Shown here piece after piece: positions 1 through 7,543 of a stretch of 38,210 nucleotides of DNA (its first letter is position 1; each line of letters starts with the position of its first letter). The notes beneath the pieces were generated by a model. That model saw only the letters and a list, made by a program, of their open reading frames with translations, was not told the DNA's origin and searched no databases. Where the stretch lies: contig CANRSF010000020.1 in the NCBI GenBank assembly GCA_947642445.1, positions 1 to 38,210 on the forward strand. Reading direction: 5' to 3'. The position numbers and the translations under genes are program-made. Origin of the DNA: an uncultured Collinsella sp. Its GTDB lineage: Bacteria > Actinomycetota > Coriobacteriia > Coriobacteriales > Coriobacteriaceae.

Positions 1-54
1 TATTTCCCGGTTCGACGAACAGCCGATCGTGTCAAATGTGGTCTAACAGAGCCT
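1..54. repeat. Left terminal copy of a 54-bp inverted repeat (probable IS end)
   Basis: The first 54 bases are the exact reverse complement of the last 54 bases of the window (38157-38210); identity stops at base 55. Read outward-in, the repeat begins GGCTCTGTTAGACCACATTT. A GGCTCT start resembles the ends of some ISL3-family insertion sequences, but that is from memory and no transposase lies inside the window. Both ends look like the same end of one element present in two opposite copies, where an assembly would break. Alternatives are another dispersed repeat or an assembly-graph artefact. Confidence 0.85.
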
Positions 55-296
55 ACACATATCTTTCAAGGATTCGTGCCGCGGTTGCATGAGGCTCGGC
101 AAGGCACGACCGCAACATGTTGGTCAAGCATAATCTTTTGGATTCTTTTGGCGTGAGCGGCTTGGTTTTGGTAGGATTTGTCAGCGGCCTAACTAAGGGG
201 GTTTTATAACTGCCATGCAGGTAGCCGTGTTGGTAACGTTTTACCGACTTGCCAAGAACCCCTCATAATTAATGCGTCTGCAAAATGACCAATTGC
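55..296. other. Intergenic stretch between the terminal repeat and the nrdD promoter
   Basis: I see no convincing gene, tRNA or terminator here. A short stem, GTTGGTAA-CGTT-TTACCGAC near 232-251, has no T-run and may be chance. Open frames on either strand are short and look like nothing known. If the terminal repeat is an insertion, this could be the remnant of a neighbouring intergenic region. Confidence 0.4.
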
Positions 297-310
297 TTTG
301 ACCTGCTGAA

Positions 311-358
311 ACACTATATGTTGTGTTTGACCTAAAAAAAGAATACAGGATATAGATG
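311..358 (+). promoter_or_regulatory. NrdR box pair overlapping the nrdD promoter
   Basis: The 16-mer ACACTATATGTTGTGT at 311-326 is a near-perfect NrdR box (family consensus about ACACWATATATTGTGT). A degenerate second box lies at 343-358, exactly 32 bp (three helix turns) downstream, which is the usual arrangement for the ATP-cone repressor NrdR. A candidate promoter sits between and over them: -35 TTGACC at 327-332 and -10 TATAGA at 351-356, spacer 18. NrdR bound here would cover both promoter elements, so nrdD and possibly nrdG should be repressed when dATP is high. The first box is clear; the second rests on spacing plus about 9 of 16 matches. Confidence 0.75.
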
Positions 359-583
359 CCTCTTTGTCGTATGATAGATGGCGGACAGAGAACGAAGACC
401 TTAACTGCCTCTTTTGAACGTGTCCTTGAGCCGCTTGATCGGCTCCTGGGAATGTCCGCATGGAGGCTTATGGTTTATCGAGAACACAGATTGCGCGACG
501 GCGCCGCAAGACGGGGGCAAGCCCTGCCGGGCATCGTTTGGCTCTGAAACGCAATGAGACTACGACGCGAAAGAGGCAAGAGG

Positions 584-2806
584 ATGAAGATCATCAAGCG
601 CAGCGGCACCGAGGTTGTCTTTGACATCGATAAGATCGTCAATGCGATTCGCGCCGCCAACTTGGAGGTCGAGGAGGGCTCTCGTCTTACCGACCGCCAG
701 GTGGTTTATGCGGCGCAAAACGTCGCCGAGGCATGCGAGAACGCGGGCCACACCGTGTCGGTCGAGGAGATTCAGGATCTGGTCGAGGACGAGATCATGC
801 GTCTCGACTGCTACGAGGTCGCTCGCCATTACATCATCTATCGCTATGTTCAGAGCCTGAAGCGCCAGAAGAACACGACCGACGACAAGATTCTGTCGCT
901 CATCGAGTGCAACAACGAAGAGGTCAAGCAGGAGAACTCCAACAAGAACCCGACCGTCAATTCCGTTCAGCGTGACTACATGGCCGGCGAGATTTCCAAG
1001 GACCTGACTCAGCGTGTGCTGCTGCCCCAGGAGATCGTGGATGCTCACAATGAGGGTCTGATCCACTTCCATGATTCGGACTACTTTGCCCAGCACATGC
1101 ATAACTGCGACCTGGTGAACCTGGAGGATATGCTCCAGAACGGTACTGTTATCTCGGGTACGCTGATTGAGAAGCCGCACAGCTTCTCGACGGCTTGCAA
1201 CATCGCGACGCAGATCATCGCCCAGGTTGCTTCCTCCCAGTACGGTGGCCAGTCGATTTCGCTGACCCATCTTGCCCCGTTCGTCGAGGTGAGCCGTCAA
1301 AAGATTCGCGGCGAGGTCGCCCGCGAGCTCGAGGAGCTCGGCGTTTCCGCATCTCCCGAAAAGGTCCGCGAGGTTGTTGAGGACCGCCTGCGTGACGAGA
1401 TCCGTCGCGGCGTCCAGACGATTCAGTATCAGGTCGTGACCCTTATGACCACCAACGGCCAGGCGCCGTTCGTGACGGTCTTCATGTATCTCAACGAGGC
1501 TCGCTCAGCGCAGGAGAAGCACGACCTTGCCATGATCGTGGAGGAGACGCTTCGTCAGCGCTACGAGGGCGTTAAGAACGAAGCCGGCGTGTGGATTACC
1601 CCGGCATTCCCCAAGCTTATCTATGTACTCGAGGACGATAACGTTCACGAGAATTCCCCGTACTTCTACCTGACCCAGCTGGCTGCCAAGTGCACCGCCA
1701 AGCGCATGGTGCCCGACTACATCTCCGAGAAGAAGATGCGCGAGCTCAAGCTGTCTAAGGGCGAGACCGCCGGCAACGGCGATTGCTACACCTGCATGGG
1801 TTGCCGCAGCTTCTTGACGCCCGACCGCTCGGGCAACGGCTTTAACAATGTCGCCAACGCGCTGAACTATGACCCGACCAAACCTAAGTACTATGGCCGC
1901 TTTAACCAGGGTGTTGTGACCATCAACCTGCCCGATGTCGCGCTGAGCTCGCATCAGGACATGGACAAGTTCTGGAAGATCTTCGACGAGCGCCTTGAGC
2001 TGTGCCACCGTGCCCTGCTGTGCCGTCATGAGCGCCTGATGGGTACGCTTTCGGATGCCGCGCCGATTCTTTGGCAGTACGGCGCCCTGGCGCGTCTGAA
2101 GAAGGGCGAGACGATCGACAAACTGCTCGTGGGCGGATACTCTACCATCAGCCTGGGCTATGCTGGCCTGTATGAGTGCGTCAAGTACATGACGGGCCAC
2201 AGCCACACCGAGAAGGAAGGCACGCCGTTTGCCATGGCCGTCATGCAGCGCATGAACGACAAGTGCGCCGAGTGGAAGGCCGAAAGCGATATCGATTTCT
2301 CGCTGTACGGTACGCCGTTGGAGTCGACGACCTACAAGTTCGCCAAGTGCCTGCAGCGTCGTTTTGGCATTATTCCGGGCGTGACGGACAAGGGCTACAT
2401 TACCAACAGCTATCACGTCCATGTGTCCGAGGAGATCGATGCCTTCGACAAGCTTAAGTTTGAGGGCATGTTCCAGCAGCTTTCGCCGGGCGGTGCTATC
2501 TCCTACGTTGAGGTTCCCAACATGCAGGACAACCTCAAGGCTGTCATTCGCGTGATGCAGTACATCTACGACAACATCATGTACGCCGAGCTCAACACCA
2601 AGAGCGACTACTGCCAGGTGTGCGGCTACGATGGCGAGATCAAGATTGTTGAGGACGATGGCAAGCTGGTGTGGGAGTGCCCCAACTGCGGCAACCGAGA
2701 CCAGGAGAAGATGAACGTCGCTCGTCGTACGTGCGGCTACATCGGTACCCAGTTCTGGAACCAGGGCCGAACCGAGGAGATCCGCGACCGCGTGCTGCAT
2801 CTCTAA
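584..2806 (+). CDS. nrdD: Anaerobic (class III) ribonucleoside-triphosphate reductase NrdD
   Basis: Reduces ribonucleoside triphosphates to deoxy forms without oxygen, using a glycyl radical installed by NrdG; cytoplasmic. About 740 residues, the usual length. The N-terminus (KRSGTEVVFDIDKI, about residues 4-17) begins an ATP-cone allosteric domain. The C-terminus has a zinc-type cysteine set, CQVCG and CPNCG, followed by RRTCGYIGTQFWNQG, whose CGYIG glycine is the expected radical site. I chose ATG 584 because AAGAGGCAAGAGG lies just before it and the protein then opens with the ATP-cone sequence; an ATG at 554 would add ten residues. The promoter carries NrdR boxes and a terminator hairpin follows. 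nrdG lies downstream after an unusual repeat-filled gap. Confidence 0.97.
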   Translation: MKIIKRSGTEVVFDIDKIVNAIRAANLEVEEGSRLTDRQVVYAAQNVAEACENAGHTVSVEEIQDLVEDEIMRLDCYEVARHYIIYRYVQSLKRQKNTTDDKILSLIECNNEEVKQENSNKNPTVNSVQRDYMAGEISKDLTQRVLLPQEIVDAHNEGLIHFHDSDYFAQHMHNCDLVNLEDMLQNGTVISGTLIEKPHSFSTACNIATQIIAQVASSQYGGQSISLTHLAPFVEVSRQKIRGEVARELEELGVSASPEKVREVVEDRLRDEIRRGVQTIQYQVVTLMTTNGQAPFVTVFMYLNEARSAQEKHDLAMIVEETLRQRYEGVKNEAGVWITPAFPKLIYVLEDDNVHENSPYFYLTQLAAKCTAKRMVPDYISEKKMRELKLSKGETAGNGDCYTCMGCRSFLTPDRSGNGFNNVANALNYDPTKPKYYGRFNQGVVTINLPDVALSSHQDMDKFWKIFDERLELCHRALLCRHERLMGTLSDAAPILWQYGALARLKKGETIDKLLVGGYSTISLGYAGLYECVKYMTGHSHTEKEGTPFAMAVMQRMNDKCAEWKAESDIDFSLYGTPLESTTYKFAKCLQRRFGIIPGVTDKGYITNSYHVHVSEEIDAFDKLKFEGMFQQLSPGGAISYVEVPNMQDNLKAVIRVMQYIYDNIMYAELNTKSDYCQVCGYDGEIKIVEDDGKLVWECPNCGNRDQEKMNVARRTCGYIGTQFWNQGRTEEIRDRVLHL

Positions 2807-3001
2807 TACCGCTCCGGGGCTGAACCGAGAGGGCCGCTTGGGCATTTGCTCGCTATTTCGGACAGTCCTGCGCAAGACGAAGGCCACATTAAGTGGCCTT
2901 CTTTGCGTGCGGAACTCATATCGAGCAAAAGCCCAAGCGGCCCTCTCGGCTCAGCCAAGTTGACGTAGCTGAGATGCAGCGCGCGGTCTGCTCACTCCTC
3001 G
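2773..3001. repeat. 80-bp inverted duplication of the nrdD 3' end around a terminator
   Basis: Bases 2773-2852 and 2922-3001 form an ungapped inverted repeat, 62 of 80 positions matching by hand alignment. The inner 35 bp (2818-2852 against 2922-2956) differ at only two positions, and the outer part of the left arm is the last codons of nrdD (CTGCATCTC then stop). The right arm read on the minus strand preserves codons such as GAG GAG and CTG CAT CTC but has an in-frame stop, so it is not a gene. The 70 bp between the arms hold the nrdD terminator. The whole could form a very long hairpin or cruciform. Confidence 0.85.
2879..2904 (+). terminator. Intrinsic terminator after nrdD
   Basis: The perfect 9-bp stem GAAGGCCAC-ATTAA-GTGGCCTTC is followed by TTT. 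It sits about 70 bp past the nrdD stop, inside the larger inverted repeat. GCGCAA before and TTTGCG after can extend the pairing. Confidence 0.75.
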
Positions 3002-3118
3002 AAGTTCTTAGCGGAAATAATTCGAGCTGCAGCTGCGATTTACTTGCGATGGCGGTTGAGCCGCAACCCAGTTTTTATTGGACCTCGAACCCTATACTCG
3101 ATGTTCGCTTCGTTCATT

Positions 3119-3232
3119 GAGTTACCCTTTGCATGAGGCCGGGACATATCGTCCCGCCCGCAGTTTCGCAGGCCGAAGGCCGAGAATGTTTGAGGACGGG
3201 ATGATATGTCCCGGCCTCCCGGGAGAGTTACC
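3119..3232. repeat. Palindromic element between 8-bp direct repeats, upstream of nrdG
   Basis: Arms at 3135-3158 and 3195-3218 are inverted repeats (24 bp, two mismatches) starting GAGGCCGGGACATAT. A smaller GGCC-GAA-GGCC stem lies inside. The block is flanked by GAGTTACC at 3119-3126 and again at 3225-3232, as a target-site duplication would be. It carries no gene. It could be a small non-autonomous mobile element or a structured leader of nrdG; the right-hand GAGTTACC abuts the nrdG start codon. The stretch 3002-3118 before it shows nothing I recognise. Confidence 0.6.
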
Positions 3233-3233
3233 T

Positions 3234-3815
3234 ATGAACTACGCGAACATTAAGTATTTCGACATTGCTGATGGAGAAGGCGTCCGCACTTCTCTGTTTG
3301 TGAGCGGGTGCCGTCGTGGCTGCAAGAATTGCTTTAACTCCGTCGCGTGGGACTTTGCCGCGGGCGAGCCGTTTGATCGTGCCGTCGAGGACAAGATTAT
3401 CGAGAGCCTCGATCATCCCTTTATTGACGGCCTGACGATTCTGGGCGGCGAGCCTATGGAGCCCGAGAATCAAGCAGGACTCGTTGATTTTGTCGAGCGT
3501 GTTCGCGCGGCCTATCCAGCGGGGTCGGGGAAGACTATTTGGTGCTTCACCGGCGATGTGCTCGAGGAGCTTATGCCGGGAGGCCGCCACCATACCGAGG
3601 TCACGGACCGTATCCTTGCCTGTCTCGACATGTTGGTGGATGGCCCGTTTGTTCAGGATCTGTATGATATCTCATTGCGTTTTAGGGGCTCGAGTAACCA
3701 GCGCGTGATCGATATGAACGCTACGCGCGCCCGTGCTGAGCGTGAGGGCGTTGCGCTTTGTGATGCGGTTGAACTTTGGCGTGATGATCCGGTCTATTCG
3801 ACCCATACTATGTAG
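3234..3815 (+). CDS. nrdG: Anaerobic ribonucleotide reductase-activating protein NrdG
   Basis: Radical-SAM activase that makes the glycyl radical on NrdD, using a [4Fe-4S] cluster and S-adenosylmethionine. About 193 residues. The cluster motif CxxxCxxC is seen as CRRGCKNC, after an ADGEGVRTSLFVSG segment, at about residues 25-33; a GGEPM motif typical of the SAM site follows near residue 70. I chose ATG 3234, with GGGAG eight bases upstream, because the protein then starts with MNYANIKYFDIADGEG as the family does. The frame is open further upstream, but through the palindromic element. It shares direction with nrdD 427 bp away, and may have its own promoter because a terminator lies between them. 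Confidence 0.95.
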   Translation: MNYANIKYFDIADGEGVRTSLFVSGCRRGCKNCFNSVAWDFAAGEPFDRAVEDKIIESLDHPFIDGLTILGGEPMEPENQAGLVDFVERVRAAYPAGSGKTIWCFTGDVLEELMPGGRHHTEVTDRILACLDMLVDGPFVQDLYDISLRFRGSSNQRVIDMNATRARAEREGVALCDAVELWRDDPVYSTHTM

Positions 3816-3881
3816 CTTGTGGTCGATGCCGGAGGGCGTGGTACCATAGCGCGAACGTGAAATCGGAAAAGTGAGGCCCAG

Positions 3882-4439
3882 ATGGTCGATCAGGAAAAAG
3901 TCGAGGCCGCCATTAAGCTGTTGCTTGAGGGCATAGGCGAGGACCCAACTCGTGAGGGCCTGCTGGAGACCCCGGCGCGCGTTGCCCGTATGTATGGTGA
4001 GATCGCCGGCGGCATGGACCAGAGTGCCGAGGAGCACCTGTCCAAAACCTTTGCCGTCGCTTCGAACGATTTGGTTATCGAGCGCGACATTACGTTCTAC
4101 TCGCTGTGCGAACATCATCTGCTGCCGTTTTATGGCAAGGCCGCCATTGGTTATATCCCTAACGGTCGGGTGGCTGGGCTTTCCAAGCTCGCCCGCACGG
4201 TTGAGGTTTATGCCCGCCGTCTTCAGCTGCAGGAGCAACTGTGCACACAGGTTGCCGATGCCCTCATGGATTATCTCGCTCCCCAGGGAGCGATTGTGTT
4301 GATGGAGGCCGAGCATATGTGCATGACGATGCGTGGCGTGCAAAAGCCCGGCACCAAGACCGTGACGCTTGCTCGCCGCGGCGTCTTTGAGACCGATCCC
4401 GCGCTCGAGGAGCGTTTCTTTAGGATGCTGGGCCGCTAA
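3882..4439 (+). CDS. folE: GTP cyclohydrolase I
   Basis: Converts GTP to 7,8-dihydroneopterin triphosphate, the first step of folate (and possibly queuosine-type) pterin synthesis. 185 residues, the normal length. Seen in order: [18 protein letters not shown], the zinc/substrate motif [31 protein letters not shown], and [13 protein letters not shown] with the second zinc cysteine. Start ATG 3882 follows AAGTGAGG. First of three tightly spaced genes (folE, HD protein, folB), with two bases between its stop and the next ATG, so they probably form one transcript. Confidence 0.97.
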   Translation: MVDQEKVEAAIKLLLEGIGEDPTREGLLETPARVARMYGEIAGGMDQSAEEHLSKTFAVASNDLVIERDITFYSLCEHHLLPFYGKAAIGYIPNGRVAGLSKLARTVEVYARRLQLQEQLCTQVADALMDYLAPQGAIVLMEAEHMCMTMRGVQKPGTKTVTLARRGVFETDPALEERFFRMLGR

Positions 4440-4441
4440 CC

Positions 4442-5023
4442 ATGAGAGTCGTCAACGACTTTACATCGAAGACCGATGAGGGGACGTCGCGTCGCGGCTT
4501 TATGGCTTCGGGCCTGGCCCCCTTTGGTGCCATGCCTCGCATTGATTACATTTGTGCCAACGGGCTGTTCCGGCGGCACCTGGGCAACATCGTACAGTTG
4601 GAATCGGGGCGCATCTTCTGCCGCCACGGTATTGACCATCTGCTCGATGTCGCTCGCATTATGTGGATCAAGAATCTCGAGGAGCAGCTCGAATTTGACC
4701 GCGAGGTCATCTACGCCACGGCACTTCTTCACGATATCGGCAAAGATGAACAGTATGAATCGGGTATATCCCATGATGTTGCAAGCGAACGCGTCGCTGA
4801 TGCGATTCTCGGCGGCATGCCCGATGACGTGGCGTTTGAGCCGGCCGATGCCGCAGCCATTAAGACGGCCATTCTGGGCCATCGAAAGCTGCGCGTGAAC
4901 AGCCAACCGCTTGAGCGTCTGCTCTATGCGGCCGACAAAGCGTCGCGCGCCTGCTTTGCATGCCCCGCGCGCAATGCTTGCAACTGGAGCGATGATAAAA
5001 AGAACCTGTCGATTCGCGTGTAG
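4442..5023 (+). CDS. HD-domain phosphohydrolase in the folate cluster
   Basis: HD superfamily metal-dependent phosphohydrolase. Visible signature: H of FCRHGIDH, then LLHDIGKD (the HD pair), then later H and D residues (ILGHRKL, YAADKASR). The C-terminus has a cysteine group, CFACPARNAC, close to the end. Similar HD proteins sit next to folE in many Firmicutes and may dephosphorylate a pterin intermediate, but the substrate is not established here. The ATG at 4442 lies two bases after the folE stop, suggesting translational coupling; homologues as I remember them begin near MPRIDYI (ATG 4532), so the true start may be 90 bases later. Followed by folB after 43 bp. Confidence 0.8.
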   Translation: MRVVNDFTSKTDEGTSRRGFMASGLAPFGAMPRIDYICANGLFRRHLGNIVQLESGRIFCRHGIDHLLDVARIMWIKNLEEQLEFDREVIYATALLHDIGKDEQYESGISHDVASERVADAILGGMPDDVAFEPADAAAIKTAILGHRKLRVNSQPLERLLYAADKASRACFACPARNACNWSDDKKNLSIRV

Positions 5024-5066
5024 TTAGTTTGCGCGGTCGGGGTTCTAAACGAAGGAGACGATCGCG

Positions 5067-5552
5067 ATGAGTAACAAGAAACTGCCCGAGAATGCAACCA
5101 AGACTGAAGGCGCCGAGCTCGCCCGCCGTGGAAGGGGCGAAATATCCACCGCAACGGCGGTGCCCCATGTGAGCTATGACGATTTGCGCCATGCCGATCG
5201 TATTGTCATTGACGGCCTTGAGGTTTTTGCCAACCATGGCGTGTATCCCGAGGAGAACGCGCTGGGTCAGAAGTTCATCGTTTCTCTGGTGCTCTATGCC
5301 GACCTGCGCGCGGCGGGGGAGCACGATAACCTGGATGCCTCGATTGACTACGGCTCGGTGTGCCACGATGTTGATGGCTATCTGCGCGAGCATACGTTTA
5401 AACTCATCGAGGCGGCAGCCGAGGGTGTGGCCCAGATGCTGCTGCGTCGTTACCCCCTGCTGCTTGGTGTGCGCATAAAGCTCGATAAGCCGTGGGCTCC
5501 TGTTGGCCTGCCCCTGGCAAGCTGCGGTGTCGAGATCGAGCGCGTGCGGTAA
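5067..5552 (+). CDS. folB: Dihydroneopterin aldolase, with an N-terminal extension
   Basis: Cleaves 7,8-dihydroneopterin to 6-hydroxymethyl-dihydropterin and glycolaldehyde in folate synthesis. The core begins at about residue 45 (DRIVIDGLEVFANHGVYPEE, then NALGQKF) with the conserved HGV, E and GQ residues; later LIEAAAEGVAQ and IKLDKPWAP match the family. Total 161 residues against about 120 normally: a charged extension of about 44 residues precedes the core. The start at 5067 has a very good GAAGGAG site, so the extension is probably translated. folP and folK, often next to folB, are absent from this window. Ends 7 bp from the convergent metallopeptidase gene with no obvious terminator. 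Confidence 0.92.
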   Translation: MSNKKLPENATKTEGAELARRGRGEISTATAVPHVSYDDLRHADRIVIDGLEVFANHGVYPEENALGQKFIVSLVLYADLRAAGEHDNLDASIDYGSVCHDVDGYLREHTFKLIEAAAEGVAQMLLRRYPLLLGVRIKLDKPWAPVGLPLASCGVEIERVR

Positions 5553-5558
5553 CCGGTT

Positions 5559-6335
5559 CTAATACGTCTCTATGGGTGGCTGCTTGAGCCGCTGCGACAG
5601 AGCTCTATTGTTGGGACAGTACGTGTCGAGCAGGGCGTGAAAGCGCTGATTGTGGCTCGGCTCGAGCAGATGGACGAGCTCGTGGGCGACAACCATGTCG
5701 AGGCATTCGACAGGGTAGGCGGCGAGCTCGCGCGCGATGCGAATGGCGCCGGTTTTGGGTGTGCAGGAGCCCCAACGCGTTTTCATGCTGCGCACGGAGA
5801 CGCGGGCCACGGTGACGCCCATTACGATTTCGTACGCGTGCACGATGTCGCGTAGCGCTGCGGTGACCTCGGACGCGTAGAGCTGGTCGATGTGGGCTTG
5901 GAGCTCGTCGGACGTTAGGCCGTCGAGGATTGCGTGCCGCTTGGCCTGCGGGCCTTCGTCCGATTCATCGGTACCCATAAAACTTGCGAAGGTGGCCTGT
6001 TTGGGTCGCGGTGCGGGTGATGCAAAGTTGTGATCGAGTGCATCCTGTACCGTGATGGGCTTGCCCCAAAGTGCAATGATGGACGAGGGGCTGAGCGGCT
6101 CTCGTGCCGTCGCCTGACGTTGCTCGCGCTGGGCAAGTCGGCTGATAATCCAGGCGCTGTTGCGCTTCACAAACGCTTCGATACGCTCGCGGCTGGCGCC
6201 GATCGGTGCGCTGGCGTGGACCTCGCCGCTCGATGTGACGCGTAGGTTGAAGTTCTTGACGCGCTTTTTGGTAACGACGACGGGGATGGTCGTCCCATCC
6301 GGTCGGGATGCGGAAATCGTAAACTGCTGCGTCAA
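5559..6335 (-). CDS. YgjP-type (SprT-like/M48-like) metallopeptidase
   Basis: Putative zinc-dependent hydrolase of the YgjP/DUF45 family. Visible: an N-terminal region with KKRVKNFNLRV and a GEVHASAP segment, the family hallmark SMKTRWGSCTPKTGAIRI, then the zinc motif HELVHLLEPSHNQRF (HExxH plus a downstream His). About 258 residues if it starts at TTG 6335, which has GAAGGA seven bases upstream; an ATG at 6368 would add 11 residues but lies inside a hairpin. Biological substrate unknown. It follows the M19 dipeptidase on the same strand with a strong hairpin (6359-6392) between them, so the two may be partly co-transcribed. Confidence 0.85.
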   Translation of the reverse strand: MTQQFTISASRPDGTTIPVVVTKKRVKNFNLRVTSSGEVHASAPIGASRERIEAFVKRNSAWIISRLAQREQRQATAREPLSPSSIIALWGKPITVQDALDHNFASPAPRPKQATFASFMGTDESDEGPQAKRHAILDGLTSDELQAHIDQLYASEVTAALRDIVHAYEIVMGVTVARVSVRSMKTRWGSCTPKTGAIRIARELAAYPVECLDMVVAHELVHLLEPSHNQRFHALLDTYCPNNRALSQRLKQPPIETY

Positions 6336-6358
6336 AAGCGGTCCTTCAGATCGGGGAC

Positions 6359-6392
6359 GGGCCGGCATGTCGACCGTTCGGCATGCCGGCCC
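6359..6392 (-). terminator. Stable hairpin between the dipeptidase and metallopeptidase genes
   Basis: GGGCCGGCATG and CATGCCGGCCC form an 11-bp perfect stem with a 12-base loop just downstream of the dipeptidase stop codon (minus strand). There is no T-run, so it may be an mRNA 3'-end stabiliser, a Rho-type or partial terminator, or just a processing site rather than an intrinsic terminator. Confidence 0.5.
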
Positions 6393-6409
6393 GCTCAAGG
6401 GATGTGAAA

Positions 6410-7423
6410 TTAATAACGCTCGAAGAAGGCAAGCGCGTTGTCGCTGCAGAGCTTTTGCATCACGGTCTTGCCAAAATGCTTGGAAAGCATGTTCTGGAAC
6501 TCGGGCATCTTGCTGGCATCGGAGAGGAAAGCGGGCACCGTGGCGCCGTCCCAGTCGCCGCCGAGCGCGATGACGTCCTCGCCGCCCAGGTCGAGCCAGT
6601 GCTCGATATGCGCCGCCAGCTGGTCGAAGGTGACGTCTGCGGCGGTCTTGTCGGTTGCGTCGTTGGAAAGGAACTCGCTGCAGTAGTTGAGGCCGACGAT
6701 GCCACCCATGTCGCGAATGGTGCGGAACTGGTCGTCGGTAAGGTTGCGTTTGGCGCCGCAAACCGCACGGGAGTTGGAGTGGCTGGCGACGAAGGGACGC
6801 GTGGCGCGGGCGGCGACCTCGTCAAAGCACTCATCGTTGAGGTGGGAGACGTCGAGCACCATGCCGGCGTGCTCCATCTGCGTAAGCGCCTCGATGCCGG
6901 CGGCGGTGAGGCCGGTGTGGGTGTCGTGGCCGCTCGCGAGCGGTCCCTGCGCGTTCCAGCTGAGTGACGACATAAGCACGCCCAGGCTCTTGAGCACCTC
7001 GATCAGCGCGGGGTCCTCGGCAAAGAACGTGGCGTTTTCGATGGTGTGGATGCAAGCGACCTTGCCGTCCTTGAGCGCGGGGCGAATGTCTGCGGCGCTG
7101 CGCACGTTGACCATACGGTCGTGGTTGAGCATTGCCTGGCCGCTCATATGCGCCATGATCTGCGCCTGGAAGCGCGCGGCGTGGGCGGTGGGAATCTCGT
7201 CGGGGACAAACGTGGCGAAGCACTGTGCCCACGGCGTGTTGCCGATCTTTGCGAGCGAGATGGCACAGGCGTTACCCTCGATGAGGTCGAAATCTTGCGG
7301 ATGCGTTTCGTCGCCGGGGAAATAACCGTCGGTGCCGGCGGTAAAGCGCAGGTCGAGATCGAGCGTGGCCCAGCCGATTCGGTCGGCAGTGTCGCAGTGT
7401 AGGTCAAATACGGGATATGCCAT
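6410..7423 (-). CDS. Membrane dipeptidase family (M19) peptidase
   Basis: Zinc dipeptidase of the renal-dipeptidase family; hydrolyses dipeptides, in this case probably in the cytoplasm as no signal peptide is seen. About 337 residues. Motifs: DLHCDTAD at residues 6-13 (HxD metal ligands), IENA with the bridging glutamate, LDVSHLND and ASHSNSRAVC with the later metal histidines, and GGDWDGA near the C-terminus. ATG 7423 has GGAGG six bases upstream; an upstream start would add ten residues without a binding site. Transcribed divergently from the FKBP gene, sharing a 120-bp intergenic region. Confidence 0.92.
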   Translation of the reverse strand: MAYPVFDLHCDTADRIGWATLDLDLRFTAGTDGYFPGDETHPQDFDLIEGNACAISLAKIGNTPWAQCFATFVPDEIPTAHAARFQAQIMAHMSGQAMLNHDRMVNVRSAADIRPALKDGKVACIHTIENATFFAEDPALIEVLKSLGVLMSSLSWNAQGPLASGHDTHTGLTAAGIEALTQMEHAGMVLDVSHLNDECFDEVAARATRPFVASHSNSRAVCGAKRNLTDDQFRTIRDMGGIVGLNYCSEFLSNDATDKTAADVTFDQLAAHIEHWLDLGGEDVIALGGDWDGATVPAFLSDASKMPEFQNMLSKHFGKTVMQKLCSDNALAFFERY

Positions 7424-7456
7424 GGTTCCTCCGGTTGCAGCGTTTCTTTGCAAACT

Positions 7457-7485
7457 GTCATTGAATTGTATGACTAGGGTATAGT
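7457..7485 (+). promoter_or_regulatory. Candidate promoter and operator for the FKBP-UreE unit
   Basis: A good -10, TATAGT at 7480-7485 preceded by GGG, lies about 60 bp before the FKBP start. Overlapping the expected -35 is the inverted repeat GTCAT-N8-ATGAC (7457-7474), which looks like an operator. No good -35 hexamer is seen, which would fit activator control. The binding protein is unknown. Confidence 0.4.
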
Positions 7486-7543
7486 TAGCGCCATATGTTC
7501 ACGGCGGCCCGCGTTGTGCGCCGCCCTTATCACGGAGGTTACC

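Noticed and set aside
1505..2887. A 460-codon open frame on the minus strand over nrdD
   Set aside because: It runs antisense to an unmistakable nrdD, has no recognisable domain, and such frames are expected opposite GC-rich genes with strong third-position bias. The same applies to the long antisense frames over metY (13126-14823) and pgi (29418-31169).
2893..3120. A 75-codon plus-strand frame after nrdD
   Set aside because: Its protein resembles the antisense of the nrdD tail because the DNA is an inverted copy of it. It is a by-product of the repeat, not a gene.
3078..3233. Longer start for nrdG
   Set aside because: The extra codons run through the palindromic element; the family start MNYANIKY with a GGGAG site fits ATG 3234.
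3817..3850. Promoter just before folE (TTGTGG and TACCAT)
   Set aside because: Spacing between the candidate hexamers is about 19 bp and matches are poor, so I did not list it.
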